Of a stretch of 64,000 nt of DNA, positions 12,157-23,784 are shown piece by piece (within the stretch, counting starts at the first letter, position 1; each line of letters begins with the position of its first letter). Source of the DNA: Sanghuangporus weigelae (taxonomy: Eukaryota > Basidiomycota > Agaricomycetes > Hymenochaetales > Hymenochaetaceae); the NCBI GenBank assembly GCA_033182465.1, contig CP137327.1, forward strand, positions 1,054,001-1,118,000, read 5' to 3'. Below the pieces are notes generated by a model, which saw only the letters and a list, made by a program, of their open reading frames with translations, made no database searches and was not told the origin of the DNA. A program made the position numbers and the translations under genes.

Positions 12157-14218
12157 TTACAGAACATAACGGAATTCACGGTTCTGTTTGTCAGTGAGAT
12201 CAAGGAAGGCTTTATCAACGCTCTTTTCGATGATATCGCCGTTCTCGTCGGTGATCTTGACCCAGACATTGTCGTAAGTGTGGTCTGGCAGTTCCCTGTC
12301 GCGCTTCTTGTTCTCTCCTTTTAGCACGTAACGTTGGATGAGGAGAAGCACACCAGCTGAGCTGTAGCATATCGCAATGATCGCCCACGGTACGTGGTAT
12401 CTGCACAATTTTATTATTATTATACAAAACGAAAGACGCGGTCAGGGATGAATCTCACCTTGGAGCAAATTTGTCAAGCCACATCTGAGGCCCGATGGCG
12501 TTTCCGAGTGATTCTGCGATGAGCAAAATGGCGTTCATCGTAATCCGTTTCGTATGTCCAGCGGTGGCCTGCGTCACCCAAGCCTTTCCAATTGGCGAAC
12601 CGAGAGCTTCAACGCCGACCAGGTACTGGGTCACGAGAAGACCGGCCCTGTCTGACGCAGGCAGCACATTCACGAGAATTGCACAAGTAACACTTGGTAT
12701 GTAGAATAGTACTCCGGCATAGGCGAGGCCATTCTTCAAGTATGCAGCGAGATTCACTCCTATGAATACTGTTGTCATCTTAATCACACTGGAATTTCTA
12801 AGGTCAGCTCTTTACGTCTGCATATCTAAAGAAGGTCGACCCACCCATTGATACAGCTCAGCAGAGTAGTCTGAAGGGTGGTAAAGCCGAACGACTGGAT
12901 GATGATACTGTTCTGGTTGATGAGCGAATTCGGGACATTCCGAAATAGTGCATAGAAGAAGAAAATCCAGGTTTTGAAATCGGTGAGGCACTCGATAAGC
13001 CTGAAACTAATGAGCTCTTAGCAGGAATGGATTAGGACGCGACGTACTGCTCCTTCTTGAAATGTTTGTTTTCGACACCTGCCTGGTTGGTCTTGATACG
13101 GTTCACAGCAATCACACGTTCTTTTGGTGTCAAGAACCACGCATTTGTGGGAGAGTCCGGAAAAAGGAACCTTAAACGAACTTGTAAGATCTCGAGAACA
13201 TGACATCCATTTATCGGCGAAGGAGACTTACCAGAAGCAAACAGATGCGATAACCGTTAGTATACCGCAAATGATGACCAGCCAGTGCCAGGGCTTGAAG
13301 CCAGGCGAGTTGATATGCAGTACGCCGAAAGCAATGAAACCATTGACGATCTCGGCGGCGCCATTCATCATGACTTTTGTTTGTGGTGAGCATCTAAGAG
13401 TCGATACAACTTCGTGAGATGACTTACACCAGTAGCCTATTCGGGTTGTCTGTTCTCTGCGCGTATAAAACATGGCGCTGATGATCAAGAATCCGGCATC
13501 GACACTAGCTTCGCACATGCCTATCTAAAACCAGGTCAGGCCTGGGAACTACCAGGTGTGGGATCGGTCTTCTTACGATAAACCTCAAAACGAACATCCC
13601 GCCGAAGCTTTTGCATGTGGCCTGCAGGCTAATTCCTAGAGCCATCACGAAGATGTTGAAGCTGTTTGGCCGTACGAAAGCATCAGTGTCCTGTAAGCGT
13701 TCTATACGGTGCACCGCCTGACCTGACCCATTTCCCTACAGGAAACCTTTGTAATGCGAGGTTTTGGGGATACTCGAAGATCATGTAGCTGATGTAGTAG
13801 ATTGTGCCGAGCCAGTTGTACTCCGTGTCGTTCAGGTGCGTGTCTGTCTTGACACCGAGGACTGCTGTATTCCCAAGCGCAGACTTGGTCATGAATGAAA
13901 TCATGTACATGACTAAGTAAACATGAGAAATCTCGTGTAACGGTGGCATTGATAAAGAGCACATACTCATCATCATGGACAAAACATGTCTGTCAATCTT
14001 TCGCCTAATACGATGTTCAGAAATTTCCTTGATGATGACTTATGGAATACTTACTGGACTCTTAATGCATCTTGCGGATCGACGACATCCTGGCTGGACA
14101 ATTGTGCGGCCGCGTCGACCTCTCTATACCCTGCCGTTACATGATGACGCTTTTCATCTTCAAGAGGCTGCTTGTCACTGAATGACACGGAAGCAGAATT
14201 TACCGATGGAGTGCTCAT
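12157..14218 (-). CDS. MFS transporter, Dal5 type, copy B
   Basis: Paralogue of the gene at 7878-9950 with the same exon layout. The start is at 14218 (MSTPSVNSASVSFSDKQ) and the C-tail ends in KQNREFRYVL. Family loops are retained: KTDTHLNDTEYNWLGTIYY, FEYPQNLALQRFPVGKW, LGSPIGKAWVTQATAGHT. The stretch 12455-12787 differs from 8180-8512 at only a few positions, and the intron just upstream is also almost the same. This is far closer than the surrounding duplicated DNA. The N-terminal tail and promoter are more diverged. I saw no unavoidable stop, so it looks functional. Two active copies could raise uptake capacity or have split regulation, which is inference. Confidence 0.82.
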
Positions 14219-14742
14219 GTCCAGAGGAAAGGTGCAGGTGCGACTACCAAGCAGCCGGCTCTGCATAAGAATACGCAAAGTCTTTATAGCAGAAGGTAAA
14301 GAGTCCTGGCCTATTTCTGAGGCAGCACGATCGAGATAGCATTCCAGAAGCCAATTCGGCAGAGCAATTCTGGCCGAGATGCTCCCAGATACGGCTTCTG
14401 ATCTATTAACAACTTTTGTACCCATGACTTCGGACTGATGCCGCACATCTCACTCCCATTTGACGGCGCAGAGGATTATAATTACCAATCCTCAACCGAA
14501 TGAATGTAAGCCAACTTCACTGATCCCGCCTTCTAGGAATAATAGACGAGATGCTTGCGAAAGCTTTGAGATCACCCGACCTTATCAACATGAATATAAG
14601 GTACTAACGTTGATGTGCTGCTTAGGGACGTGATACTCATCGCGACTTGCGGGATGTTGTAGCATGAGAGGCGTAACTCGCCATCAGTCGCTGTGGTCGA
14701 TGTAGTCTTGTCAGTTTCCCCACGAGTCCAACCGTTCTCACC

Positions 14743-15345
14743 TAGTGTTCCGACCGTATGCGTATTATGCGTATGCGGTTTTCCGTATACAGCATACGGC
14801 CGTATCGTATAAGAGAAAAAGAAGAAAATATACGGCTCGTATATATACGGCCGTATCCGTATAAAAAAAAGTCAAGAAGTATCGTATACGGCTTATACCC
14901 TGTATACGGAAATTCGCCTCGCATGCCCTTTGGAAGGGTATCTGTCCCAGCCTTTCATGCAGGGAACAGATTGCTTTCTTCACAAATCATGATTCGGGTG
15001 TTACCAAGCATGGAGGGATCGTGTCAGTAAAGAATTTGGCAATATTCAACCAGATAAGTGATTATTCACACACATCCAGTTGAGCACATATACACTGATC
15101 TGCTCGGATACCTATGAAAACCATCCCTAAACACCATTATCAGTGAACAGAATCTTTATTGCACTGAGGTAAACTTTGAATACTTTGAAAAAATATTTCT
15201 TATTATGCTCTGATTCAGTAGAGTTCCGGAACCTCCATATATGCCATATGCCCTGTATACAGGCATTCCGTATCCATATGAGAGCTTGACCACCAAATAT
15301 ACGGTCATATCCGTGTAAGGCTCGAGTTATACGGTTGGAACCCTA
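14743..15345. mobile_element. hAT-like non-autonomous inverted-repeat element (603 bases)
   Basis: The element begins TAGTGTTCCGACCGTAT and ends ATACGGTTGGAACCCTA, imperfect terminal inverted repeats of 17 bases. It is flanked by a perfect 8-base target duplication, TTCTCACC, at 14735-14742 and 15346-15353. The interior is AT-rich in the middle and filled near both ends with CCGTAT/ATACGG and GTATAC words. It encodes no transposase. The paralogous position in unit 1 (about 10461-10466) is empty: sequence matching its left flank runs straight into sequence matching its right flank. An 8-base duplication with such ends fits the hAT superfamily. Related to the elements at 49874 and 58223. Confidence 0.85.
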
Positions 15346-15795
15346 TTCTCACCTTGACCTTAGTAGATCCATATTGGTGAATATTATCATAAGCACCACA
15401 ATACCTCCTTCCATGCTTAGGTGTCTGTTCTCTTGTCTGTTCCAATCATCGTATAAAAGTGTAAGCATCGGCATAGGTAACAAGAAATAGAAGAATAGAT
15501 TTTAGAGTCTCTATAAAGTTTCAATATGATATCTATTATACTCTTTTCTTTAAGACTATGATTTGCATTAGCAGAGATTGTCGTTTTTGTGTAGGAATTG
15601 AACAGAGTTATAAGCTTGCATCAAACAATGTCAGACACAAGTAGAAACAAGCTCTAGGTATTAGTAGCATGAAGTTTATGAAAGTATTTTAGGTTATACA
15701 TGCAGTGTGATCAATAAGTAGGCAAAAGGTGGCTAACGGGGCCACAAAAAAGCCTGTCGGGGTTTGAGGATGAATTGAAACCATCTATTCTATTC

Positions 15796-15884
15796 CTCTG
15801 GGTAGCTCAGTTGGTTTAGAGCATCAGACTGTAATTGGTTATTTAGCAATCTGAGGGTCGCTGGTTCGACTCCGGCCCCGGAGA
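15796..15884 (+). tRNA. tRNA-Tyr (anticodon GTA) with a short intron
   Basis: A full cloverleaf can be drawn: acceptor stem CTCTGGG with CCCGGAG (15796-15802 and 15877-15883, one T-G pair), D stem GCTC/GAGC, anticodon stem TCAGA/TCTGA, five-base variable loop, T arm GCTGG-TTCGACT-CCGGC, and discriminator A at 15884. The anticodon loop reads CTGTAA and is interrupted after position 37 by a 14-base intron, the canonical site for nuclear tRNA introns; tRNA-Tyr carries an intron in most eukaryotes. Internal A box (TAGCTCAGTTGG) and B box (GGTTCGACTCC) are present. CCA is not encoded, as expected for a nuclear gene. Confidence 0.95.
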
Positions 15885-15886
15885 AA

Positions 15887-15891
15887 TTTTT
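15887..15891 (+). terminator. RNA polymerase III terminator of the tRNA-Tyr
   Basis: A run of five T residues begins three bases after the tRNA discriminator base. This is the normal simple T-run stop signal for RNA polymerase III. Confidence 0.8.
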
Positions 15892-16015
15892 CGCACACTT
15901 TCTTTACAATTTATTTATTTTATTTTCATGCTTTTAATTCTATATTCTGTTAGTGGTACAGATCTCTACCTATCAACGATATTGTCCTTTATTTATATCC
16001 AGTGCCTAATGTCTG

Positions 16016-17230
16016 TTACTGCAGCATTACTTTTCTCCTTGCATGCACCGTCAGATAAAAGAGACATGTTTCGCCACCGTTGTCCAAACCACTCCGTAAG
16101 TCCATAAGATGCTCTTCAATTTCTGATACAGCTATCCCAGCGTCGAGTAAGCAGTATCGTGATGCGTATGCGAAGTCAAGCAGCGACTGCTTAGCACGTC
16201 GTCCTAGGACTGTCTCATCGAGATATACGAAATGTCGCTCTGCAACTACAGTCTCGAATGCTGCACTTTCAGTTAGCATCGCCGGAATGCTTGAAGGATC
16301 GCAGAAAAGGCGTTGTTGTGTGGAGAAATCACGAAGACGGTTGAAAATTTCCGTAGAATGATTTGTCAATGGGGTAACATCGGATCCATCCATTCTGAAA
16401 ATGCCCGGTATCCACTCGCATGCGAGGAAAAGGCCCTGAGGCCGTAATATCCGGGAGATCTCCCGTATGACGGCGGTGAAGTTTACGGGCTGGAGTTCTA
16501 GGTCTTAGAGTCGAACCGGACCAAAGAACAAGCCACTGACAGAAAAGCATGTTTGCCTCATGTGCACAAAGTCAAAGCGGCCCTGAGCCCATCTTGTTGT
16601 CAAGTTTATATCGTGGACTTCAAATTGCACATTCTCGGCGGGATATCGCGTAGCAAGCGGCACTAACGCGCAGGTATAAAATGGGGTAAACGCGTGCATA
16701 GCGGGAAGCATACCAATGTCCAGGCCATACACTTTGGTATGAGGAAACTCATCTGCCATTTCTTCCACCCTAATAGACCCATGAATGACGAACGATGAGA
16801 GGAGTGTGACAGTACGTACCATTTTCCGTTCCCTGTGCCAATGTCGAGAATACGCGCTCTACGACGATCTGCTCTCACAGCTAAGGTTTGTTGAACGGGA
16901 CCACGATAGTTGTGCCCGCCTAGCAAGACTTTGGCGAGATCGTGCATGTGGTCCAACCTCTGCAGCAGAATTATGGTACATGCGCGAACTCCATAATTTG
17001 AGCTATACCTGGCTTTCCAAGTCATCCACGGGAAAAGGGTATTGGCCAGAACGTCCACTGTCAAGAGAATGGAATCGACGATTATGCCTTTCGATAAAAT
17101 GGTCCTCGATTTCATCAGACGACATGCTATATACCGAGTTTGATGAGTCTCGATCGCTGTCAGAATCTTCCTCTTCAGGATGATATGTGCCATTGAGAGT
17201 GCTTTCGTTAACAAAGTTGTCCTGATTCAT
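16016..17230 (-). CDS. SAM-dependent methyltransferase (LaeA/TAM-like)
   Basis: Minus-strand gene read from 17230 (MNQDNFVNESTLNGTYHPEE) to a stop at 16016. The acidic, Ser-rich N-tail precedes the catalytic fold. Motif I is ARILDIGTGNGKW (around 16830-16860). After an intron come EEMADEFPHTKVYGLDIG, an acidic residue ending strand 2 as expected for ribose binding, then GRFDFVHMR and, in a later exon, REISRILRPQGLFLACEW (the motif after strand 4/5). The C-terminal half includes a helical region ending in RRKVMLQ. This arrangement is typical of the large agaricomycete family related to TAM methyltransferases and the regulator LaeA; the methyl acceptor is unknown. No secondary-metabolite cluster is visible here, so a regulatory role is not supported. 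Some splice borders are inferred. Confidence 0.75.
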
Positions 17231-18177
17231 GCCCCGATGGCTTGCGTCGCGCAGAAGATACTGGGCAAAGGGAAGATACTAGAAGAGGTCTAAAGGCCTT
17301 ACGGCATCAGCAAGCGCGGGAATCGCTTTTTACATTCCGATTTTCAGACCAGATTATAAGCTATTCTCAATGTGAGTTTAAGGCCACATGGATATGATAC
17401 AATGTGAATGTTGAAGCGCCGGTAACCGTAGGTTCTAGACGAGAGGACATCATAAACGGCCGGATGCGGCCAGGCAGCCAGGTCCCCGCGATAGAGTATA
17501 GTAGTATCACCCTTCTCGACACAGCATCTGATGGTGTACCTGCTCCAATAAGCGGCCAGAAGATGCTTCACAGACGTCGCTATGACATAGAAGCAATAGA
17601 GTCTGGAGTTCGCTTCCATGCAGAGAAAATTCGGAGTTTCTTTACACGTTGAATTGAGACTCAAGATGAGGCCAATACGGAGAGCAGTCATTTTGTATGT
17701 GGTATCCCATTAACTTAAAGTCGTGCTTGGATCCTGACTGACAAAAGATTAAATTTGAAAAGACCTTTGATCGTCTGAAAATATGTCCCTTGCGGAAGCC
17801 GAGGAGTCGAATGGCGGCGTACTTGTGTCAGATTGGGATGAAAATAGTCCTGTTTCATCAAGTACTTGAGAATTTCGCGGTCTGTGAAACGAAGAAGTGC
17901 ACGAGACTTAGAGGAACTCAAGGTTCAGAAGAAGTGTGCGGGGACTTCGTTCAAGTTTCTAGATGATGCGAAGTGATCGTCGTGGGAAAATGACCAAACG
18001 TAGTCTTATCTAATATCTTTGGTCACCGACTCAGAGATGACGGGACGGGCACGTCTTCTCTTTGTTCAAGCCACAGAATATACTTCGCATCTTTCCCATC
18101 TTCTATATCGACAAACACTCCTCAAGCACTTATTCTCTTTGAACCTTCAACAATCGGTATTGAACTTGGCCTCCGTC
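17231..18177. other. Gap between methyltransferase and polymerase genes
   Basis: About 950 bases between two divergently oriented genes. A minus-strand frame at 17344-17691 (115 codons) has no domain I recognise and no clear partner exon, so I leave it unannotated. The region probably contains both promoters. A pyrimidine-rich stretch near 18090-18135 lies just before the ATG at 18178. Confidence 0.4.
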
Positions 18178-21100
18178 ATGGACGACTTGACAGAATTTCT
18201 CAAGCAACAAAATGCTCTTGCAGAGATACCTGAAGGTGATATTGAGGAATATGCGGCTAGAATGCGACTGCGAGCTAAAAGGTTCTGATTCGGCTTCCTT
18301 AATAAGGATATTCTTAATTGATTGATTTTGCGTCATGCATAGGAGAAAGTTATGGAGATCAGACGATGAATATCTGACGAGTCCTTCGCAGAGGGAGCGT
18401 GAAGCATATGAGCTTTCTGATTATTTTCAATCGTTATCCTCACAAAGCGATATCCTAAGGTACGTTTATAAGTTTCATTGACGTTGCTGCGCGACTTTGA
18501 TCTGCTCCACCGCACCCCTCATGCGCGTTTCAGTTCTGTCCAGGATAGCACTCGTCCGAACCGTAAAGAAGAGGATGTCTCAGTCGACCCTCCAAAGAAC
18601 ATTTCTTGCCCAGCAAATACAATTCCCCTGGCAGAACAGTTAGTACTTCTTCAAATAGGCTGACTGCAGATCTCAATGTCGTATTCTTGTATAGTTCCGA
18701 TTCCCGTCAACAAGACTCTGACCGGCCTAATAATTGGGACGACATCGGAGGTCCTGTCTCTCCAGGCAACGGAGGAGATTTTTACTTACTCCAGAAGAAG
18801 AAAATGCCTTCTCTTGAAGATTGCCTGCCGGTAGTTGCTGACAGGGATAGCAATGATGATGCACACGTTCTCTCGGATGTGTATCGTAATAGACCATCTA
18901 GATCTCCGGATAACCAAATGACGAAAGTCTCAAATAATGGAATGACGGAATGTAGAGAGAGTATATTGAGAAAACGGAAACTTTACGAATCTGACGAGCC
19001 GACTGTCGCTGACAATAGCAACATAACATCTCCACCGAACTCTCCTGGTCCCAGTTCTCCATCACTACGTGTGTCACGCATTCTTCGCCCCAGGCCTACA
19101 GTTGAATCTGCGCGGAAAGGAAAGGGGGCAAAAAAGGCTGAAAGGGACCGGGAGGCCGCCGTTCGTAAGAAAGAGGAAGAAATGGAGAAGAGAATGACTC
19201 CAAGAGAATACGCTGTTCATATACAGGAGAAGTTCAGGGATTACCTTGCGAAGGCACCTACCGATAAATTACCTTTGCGAGACAAGGCCATATTCTACGT
19301 CGGCGGTGATTATTACACGGCGTCCCAAAGTACTCGAAGGAAGATGGATCATGTCAGTAATTAGTCTATTAGCGACATCCGTGTGCTAATTTTCGTTTAC
19401 TTTCAGCTTCGCAGGAAAGGAGCTATAGTTATTCCATCGTACGATCCAGAGACAGTTACTCACATAGTAACGGAAGCAAGCGCGGCAGTAACTTTGAAGG
19501 CGCTTGGGCTGAAGTCTCTTGACGAAATCCCTATGTATATCCCGACTCTCACATGGAACTGGGTGACAGAAAGAAGACAGAGCTCTCCGGAATTTTGGTT
19601 TGCTGCTTTTCCTAGTCGAATAGATGCATCTTCAGAGAAAACTCCAGAGTATCTCAAGATGCATCGACTCGGTAAGGTCGCTTCTGCTCCGCGGCCAATG
19701 GAGCCTTCGGATGAAGATTATAGCCGCATAGAGTGAGGGTTTTATTATCTTCAGTGTCATAATAGTGTAATTTATGAATGGCATTTTCATAGAGAGTTCA
19801 CGGCTCAGGAACACGCGATCGCGTATAAATCTGCTATTCCGAAGCCAGGCGATCGAGAAGGATCTAAATCTTCAGAAATGGCCTCGGACGATGATCCGCT
19901 AGCAGAGTTCTATGACCAAGCACGCAAGGAGCAGCAAGAGCTAAAGGAGGTCAGGTTCATATCACACTGTCCATTGCGCTACCTCACTTATTAATCGGGG
20001 TCAGTTGTCATTTTTTAGCGACCGAAGCTCTGGGGATGAGAAACCATCCTCCGCTGAAGTACCAAAATCCGTGCGTAACCGTCAATTTGCACATGAGCAG
20101 TCTTGGTTTGAATTTCTGTAGCGCTGGACTTGTGACCAAGGGCCGGTTAGCAGAGCGAAATGCGTGAATCAAGACATCGTTGATAAGGTGCATACATTTC
20201 TCATTTTCTTGACACAACTTTCAAAATAATCTTGCCAGCTTACGGCACTGGAAGAAATCAATAAGACGAAAATATCCGGAGATCCCAGAGAGCAACGCTG
20301 GAGGGTATTCAGCTATGGGAAATGTACGGACGGTCTGTTGATACTGTTCATATTTTACTGTCCTGACGTGCAGGTTTCAGCCATCCGTGCAATCAGAGCA
20401 CACCCAAAGAGAATCCGGAATTATGAGGATGCCATTTCTATCAGAGGCGTCGGTGCGAAAACGGCCAAAAAGGTACAATGCCTAAAATAAAAGAATTAGG
20501 TGGCATGTTCTCATTATCTGAAAGATTGTAGAGATCATTGAGACTGGTGATCTCGAGAGGATTAGATTCGACAATACCGAGGATGTGCATGCCATCAAGA
20601 GTTTTACAAATATTTATGGCGTAGGTAAGTTTATGAACAGTAGTCCTTGGTACATACTTCTCGCCAGCTTATATTCCTCAGGACTTGAGACGGCTAGAAA
20701 ATGGTACATAATGGGCTGTAAGACGCTTGAGGATATCAGAAACAGGAAGGGTGATATCAAGTTGTCGGAGGTACAAGAGGTATGTCATGTCGCTGTGACC
20801 TATCCATTCTAGTAAAGCAACTTTACCCCCTCTAGATCGGGCTCAAATACTATGACGGTTCGTGAGATAGAATTGATTCCGGCAATTCGGTCTCACGAGG
20901 AACATAGATATCAATACGCGTATTCCTCGACAGGAAGTCGAGGAGATCTTCAATCTGATCAAGTCCATAGGTAAGTTCAAGAATTCGATAGTGCGATAAG
21001 TATGCGAGGACGTTGAAAAACCCGCCAAGCTCTCGGGATTGATCCGAAGCTCTCCTTTCAACTAATGGGTAGCTACCGCAGGTATATTGTTTTCGTCCGT

Positions 21101-22157
21101 TGTAACAGCGGTTGGCATCTGTCTCATGACTTTCCAGGGGTGCAGAGACATGTGGAGATATCGACATTCTCATGACACGTCCGACAGATGACGGAAAGAC
21201 GCATCGAGGTCAGAAAAGCGCTCATCTCTTTCCTTGTCTCGTATGCTAAAGTGTAGTCAACAAAGGAGTTCTACGTCTCTTGTTAAAAGAGCTACACCTG
21301 CAGGGTATACTCACGGAGGATTTGGCTATCCCGGAAGACTTTAATGATCTACAGCAAACCTATAGAGGTTTGTGTCGTCGGGACGAAGGCAGTCCCAGAC
21401 GCCGCATTGGTACGTCAAAGCAACAATCAAGGCTAGGAGGGTTGGGAACGCAATTTTCCCTTAGATATTCTCGTCGTTCCCTATCACGAAAGAGGCGGCG
21501 CTCTGATTTACTACACGGTAAGTAACGTACTCTCACAATACGAATTTATCTAATTGGAACATAATAAAGGGCGATGATATCGTAAGCGACGATGGTTCGA
21601 GTCTGAACTTTACTCAGCATATCTATTACCCCTAGTTCAACCGTGCAATTCGTCTGAAAGCCAAGTCAATGGGTTACTCTCTAAGCCAGCATGGTCTAGC
21701 CAGGAGAGCGATGCGCGATAATAGTGGAAAGAGGATGGTTCCAGGTGAGTCTAGATCAAAATTTTGTTTTGGAGTAACTCCTGATGACATTATTCCATAA
21801 TTTGCGAATTTCCAATGTACCTCTCCTCGACATCGTTTTTTCCTTGTTTTACCTACTGGATTCCTTGTGTCCTTGCACGGCCTTCCATGTTACCTCAATG
21901 AATCAATCCTTGAATGTACCCCTGGAACCTAACCCCTCTCCGTGCTCCCCGATTGATGCCGCATTCTCCTATCCAGTCGACCTGATAGCTTCAGAAACAG
22001 AAGAGGAAATTTTCCGCATCCTGGGTGAGTTGCTCCGTTCAAGGTCCGAGGTTGTCCTGACTAGGCTGTGTACTGATCCTGCGTGTCGCGTCAAGGTGTG
22101 CCATGGCAAGGGCCCCATGAGCGCATACGCGCCCTACCGACTTCTTTGCAACTTTAG
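18178..22157 (+). CDS. POL4: X-family DNA polymerase (Pol4/lambda-like) with BRCT domain
   Basis: Many-exon gene for a repair polymerase used in end joining and base-excision repair. The start at 18178 (MDDLTEFLKQQNALAEIPEG) is favoured over an upstream in-frame ATG. After a charged linker a BRCT-like domain spans about 19280-19640 (FYVGGDYYT, GAIVIPSYDPETVTHIVTE, TLTWNWVTE). The lyase/fingers part shows two helix-hairpin-helix motifs, IRGVGAKTAKKIVEIIETG and NIYGVGLETARKWYIMG. The palm shows GSYRRGAETCGDIDILMTR with the two metal-binding Asp, and IDILVVPYHERGG with the third. The C-terminus reads GVPWQGPHERIR as in family members, stopping at 22157. One exon is 12 bases (21570-21581, GGCGATGATATC). 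The catalytic half splices cleanly and looks intact; the junctions around 18534-18670 are not resolved. The 3' end converges on QCR2, 123 bases away. Confidence 0.88.
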
Positions 22158-22280
22158 CTGACGGAGAAAATAAACGGGTTCTCTTAGACAATTTGTGCAC
22201 CCCACGCATTGTTTGGAAATTAAGAGATTACGCTGGCATTCACAGAGTTAATGGATACCTGGTTTCTATCTAGTGAGAGC

Positions 22281-23784
22281 TTAAAACCCGATTTCGCTCT
22301 TGTAAGGAAGAGCGGTTGTATCACCGACAGCAATGAACGTGGGCGTTGTTTTGACGAGTGAGGACGTGACCTAACCAGAAGAAAATTAGACGAGTATTTC
22401 ACATAAGTATAATCCAGGCAACTTTACCTTGGTGAAGTTGCTCGCAGTGACGCCATCCAAAGCACTGTACAGACTGCTCAGTGAAGCCTCGGATCCCAAA
22501 AGCACCTATGACGACAGTCGCTCAGGTTACAAAGTACGACAGAAATGTTTAAAAAGACGCACTTTGGGACCGAATGTGGAGATGAAGCCATCACGGTTCT
22601 CCACGGCGCTGGCTGCCGCAAATTTGGCTTTGGCGATCGCCACCTTGAGCTCCTCGGGTTTAACGGAGCCAGTTGCGGTGGTGTCCCTTAGAATCTTGAC
22701 AGACGCAGCAGCAGCTTCCCTGACGTCAGATGCAGACTCGCCTTGCACGAGCAGACCGAACAGAGTCGCGTCAGAGTAAGGAAGCAGGACGGGCCGTACG
22801 GATGTACCCGCGGGAACGGCAGAAGCAATAGGCGAAAGACTGGCAGACCATTTGATAGATGGCGTGGTCGATAGGTGAGCGGCGAGCACAGCGACTTCTG
22901 GAGGAGGAGCACCGGCTTTGCCAAATCCAACGAAGACGGTTTGCGGGCCCTCCGTAAGACTCAGTCGCGTCTCTCCTCCGAAGTATTGAGAAGCAGGGGA
23001 TGACAACGCCGCTCCAGTGGATGACACCTTAAGGCTCTTCTCCAAGAGTCTGGACAAAGCCTCCTGGTCAATGCCAGTGCCCAAGACGACAAAGTTATCC
23101 TTGGAAAAGGCCTGCCCAGCGAAAGATTTAACATCCTCGATGGTGAAGGAGGGATGGGAAGGTGCAAAAACAGACGACCCGAGTCCAGAATGGAATGCAA
23201 TAGCATGAGCCAGCTCAATCGCTATTGCAGTAGGATCTGCAGATGCAGCACTGGTCTCTGCCTCGACAGTAGGAAGTACAGACTCCTTGAGTTCCCATGG
23301 TGAGAATTTTGAGGATGAAACTACAAAGGAGAGGATGTCCACGAAGGCATCCCTGCTATTTGTCAGATACACTTTGCCAGAAAAATCGTAGCGCCGTAAC
23401 TCACTCATCTCCGCGAAGAAACTCGGCAGTTACTGCAAGGTGTTCACGCGTCAAACTTGAAGATAATACACCACCAAGTAGTTCAGCCTCTCGAACCGTT
23501 CCTAACGCCGACCGTTTTGATGTACCCTACAAAAATGAGTTATTATACAGATCAAGTTTTCTCAGATAGCAAAGTAAGCATGCCTTAAACGAGAAGTTTT
23601 TCAAGACATTTGCGAGACCTGGCTTGGTCTCATAACGGCTTCCAGCTTTGAAGAGGAAAGTGACGGCAGACGTGGGTTGGCCATTGTCGACGGCCGCGAC
23701 CCTAACGCCAGATACATCGACAGCTGTCGCAAAGGTTCTCAACAGCCTCGTGGCTCGACGCGCCGTCACTCTAGCAGCCAGCAT
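22281..23784 (-). CDS. QCR2: Cytochrome bc1 complex core protein 2 (Qcr2)
   Basis: Minus-strand gene for a core subunit of respiratory complex III in the mitochondrial inner membrane, an M16-peptidase-like fold without catalytic activity. The start at 23784 gives MLAARVTARRATRLLRTFAT, a basic presequence, then VDVSGVRVAAVDNGQPTSAV and FLFKAGSRYETKPGLANVLK. The next exon carries SKRSALGTVREAELLGGVL, after an intron at 23527-23583 whose donor is GC instead of GT. Further exons hold EFLRGDEDAFVDIL and the long stretch from SFVVSSSKFSPWELKESVLP to NRDGFISTFGPK. The end, TTPTFIAVGDTTALPYKSEI, matches the conserved Qcr2 C-terminus; the last exon is 22281-22370 and the stop TAA is at 22281. No HXXEH zinc motif is seen, as expected for a core 2 protein. 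It shares a short divergent promoter region with the gene to its right. Confidence 0.9.

Larger units (their letters stand above)
10743..15615. repeat. Tandem duplication A, unit 2
   Basis: Direct repeat of the block beginning at 4780. It opens with the tail of the Ser-rich gene (GCTCCTCGGATTCATTGTCC against GCTCATCGGATTCATTGTTC), then carries the hydrolase promoter, a gutted hydrolase gene, MFS copy B, its upstream region and the 603-base element. It ends at about 15615, where AGAGATTGTCGTTTTTG...AATTGAACAG matches the end of unit 1 just before the junction. The unit is shorter than unit 1 because the middle of the hydrolase gene has been lost. Confidence 0.85.

Noticed and set aside
14758-15030. 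Open frames inside the 603-base element that read RIRIxxxYxxYxY-like peptides
   Set aside because: They are translations of the CCGTAT/ATACGG word arrays, occur on both strands, and have no start context or domain.
16016-17230. Methyltransferase as part of a secondary-metabolite cluster
   Set aside because: Its neighbours are a tRNA, a DNA polymerase and transporters of a separate duplication. No synthase or other tailoring enzyme is present, and the transferase at 47.7 kb is too distant to link.
17344-17691. Minus-strand 115-codon frame upstream of the methyltransferase
   Set aside because: No domain, no obvious intron partner, and the likely promoter regions of both flanking genes lie here.
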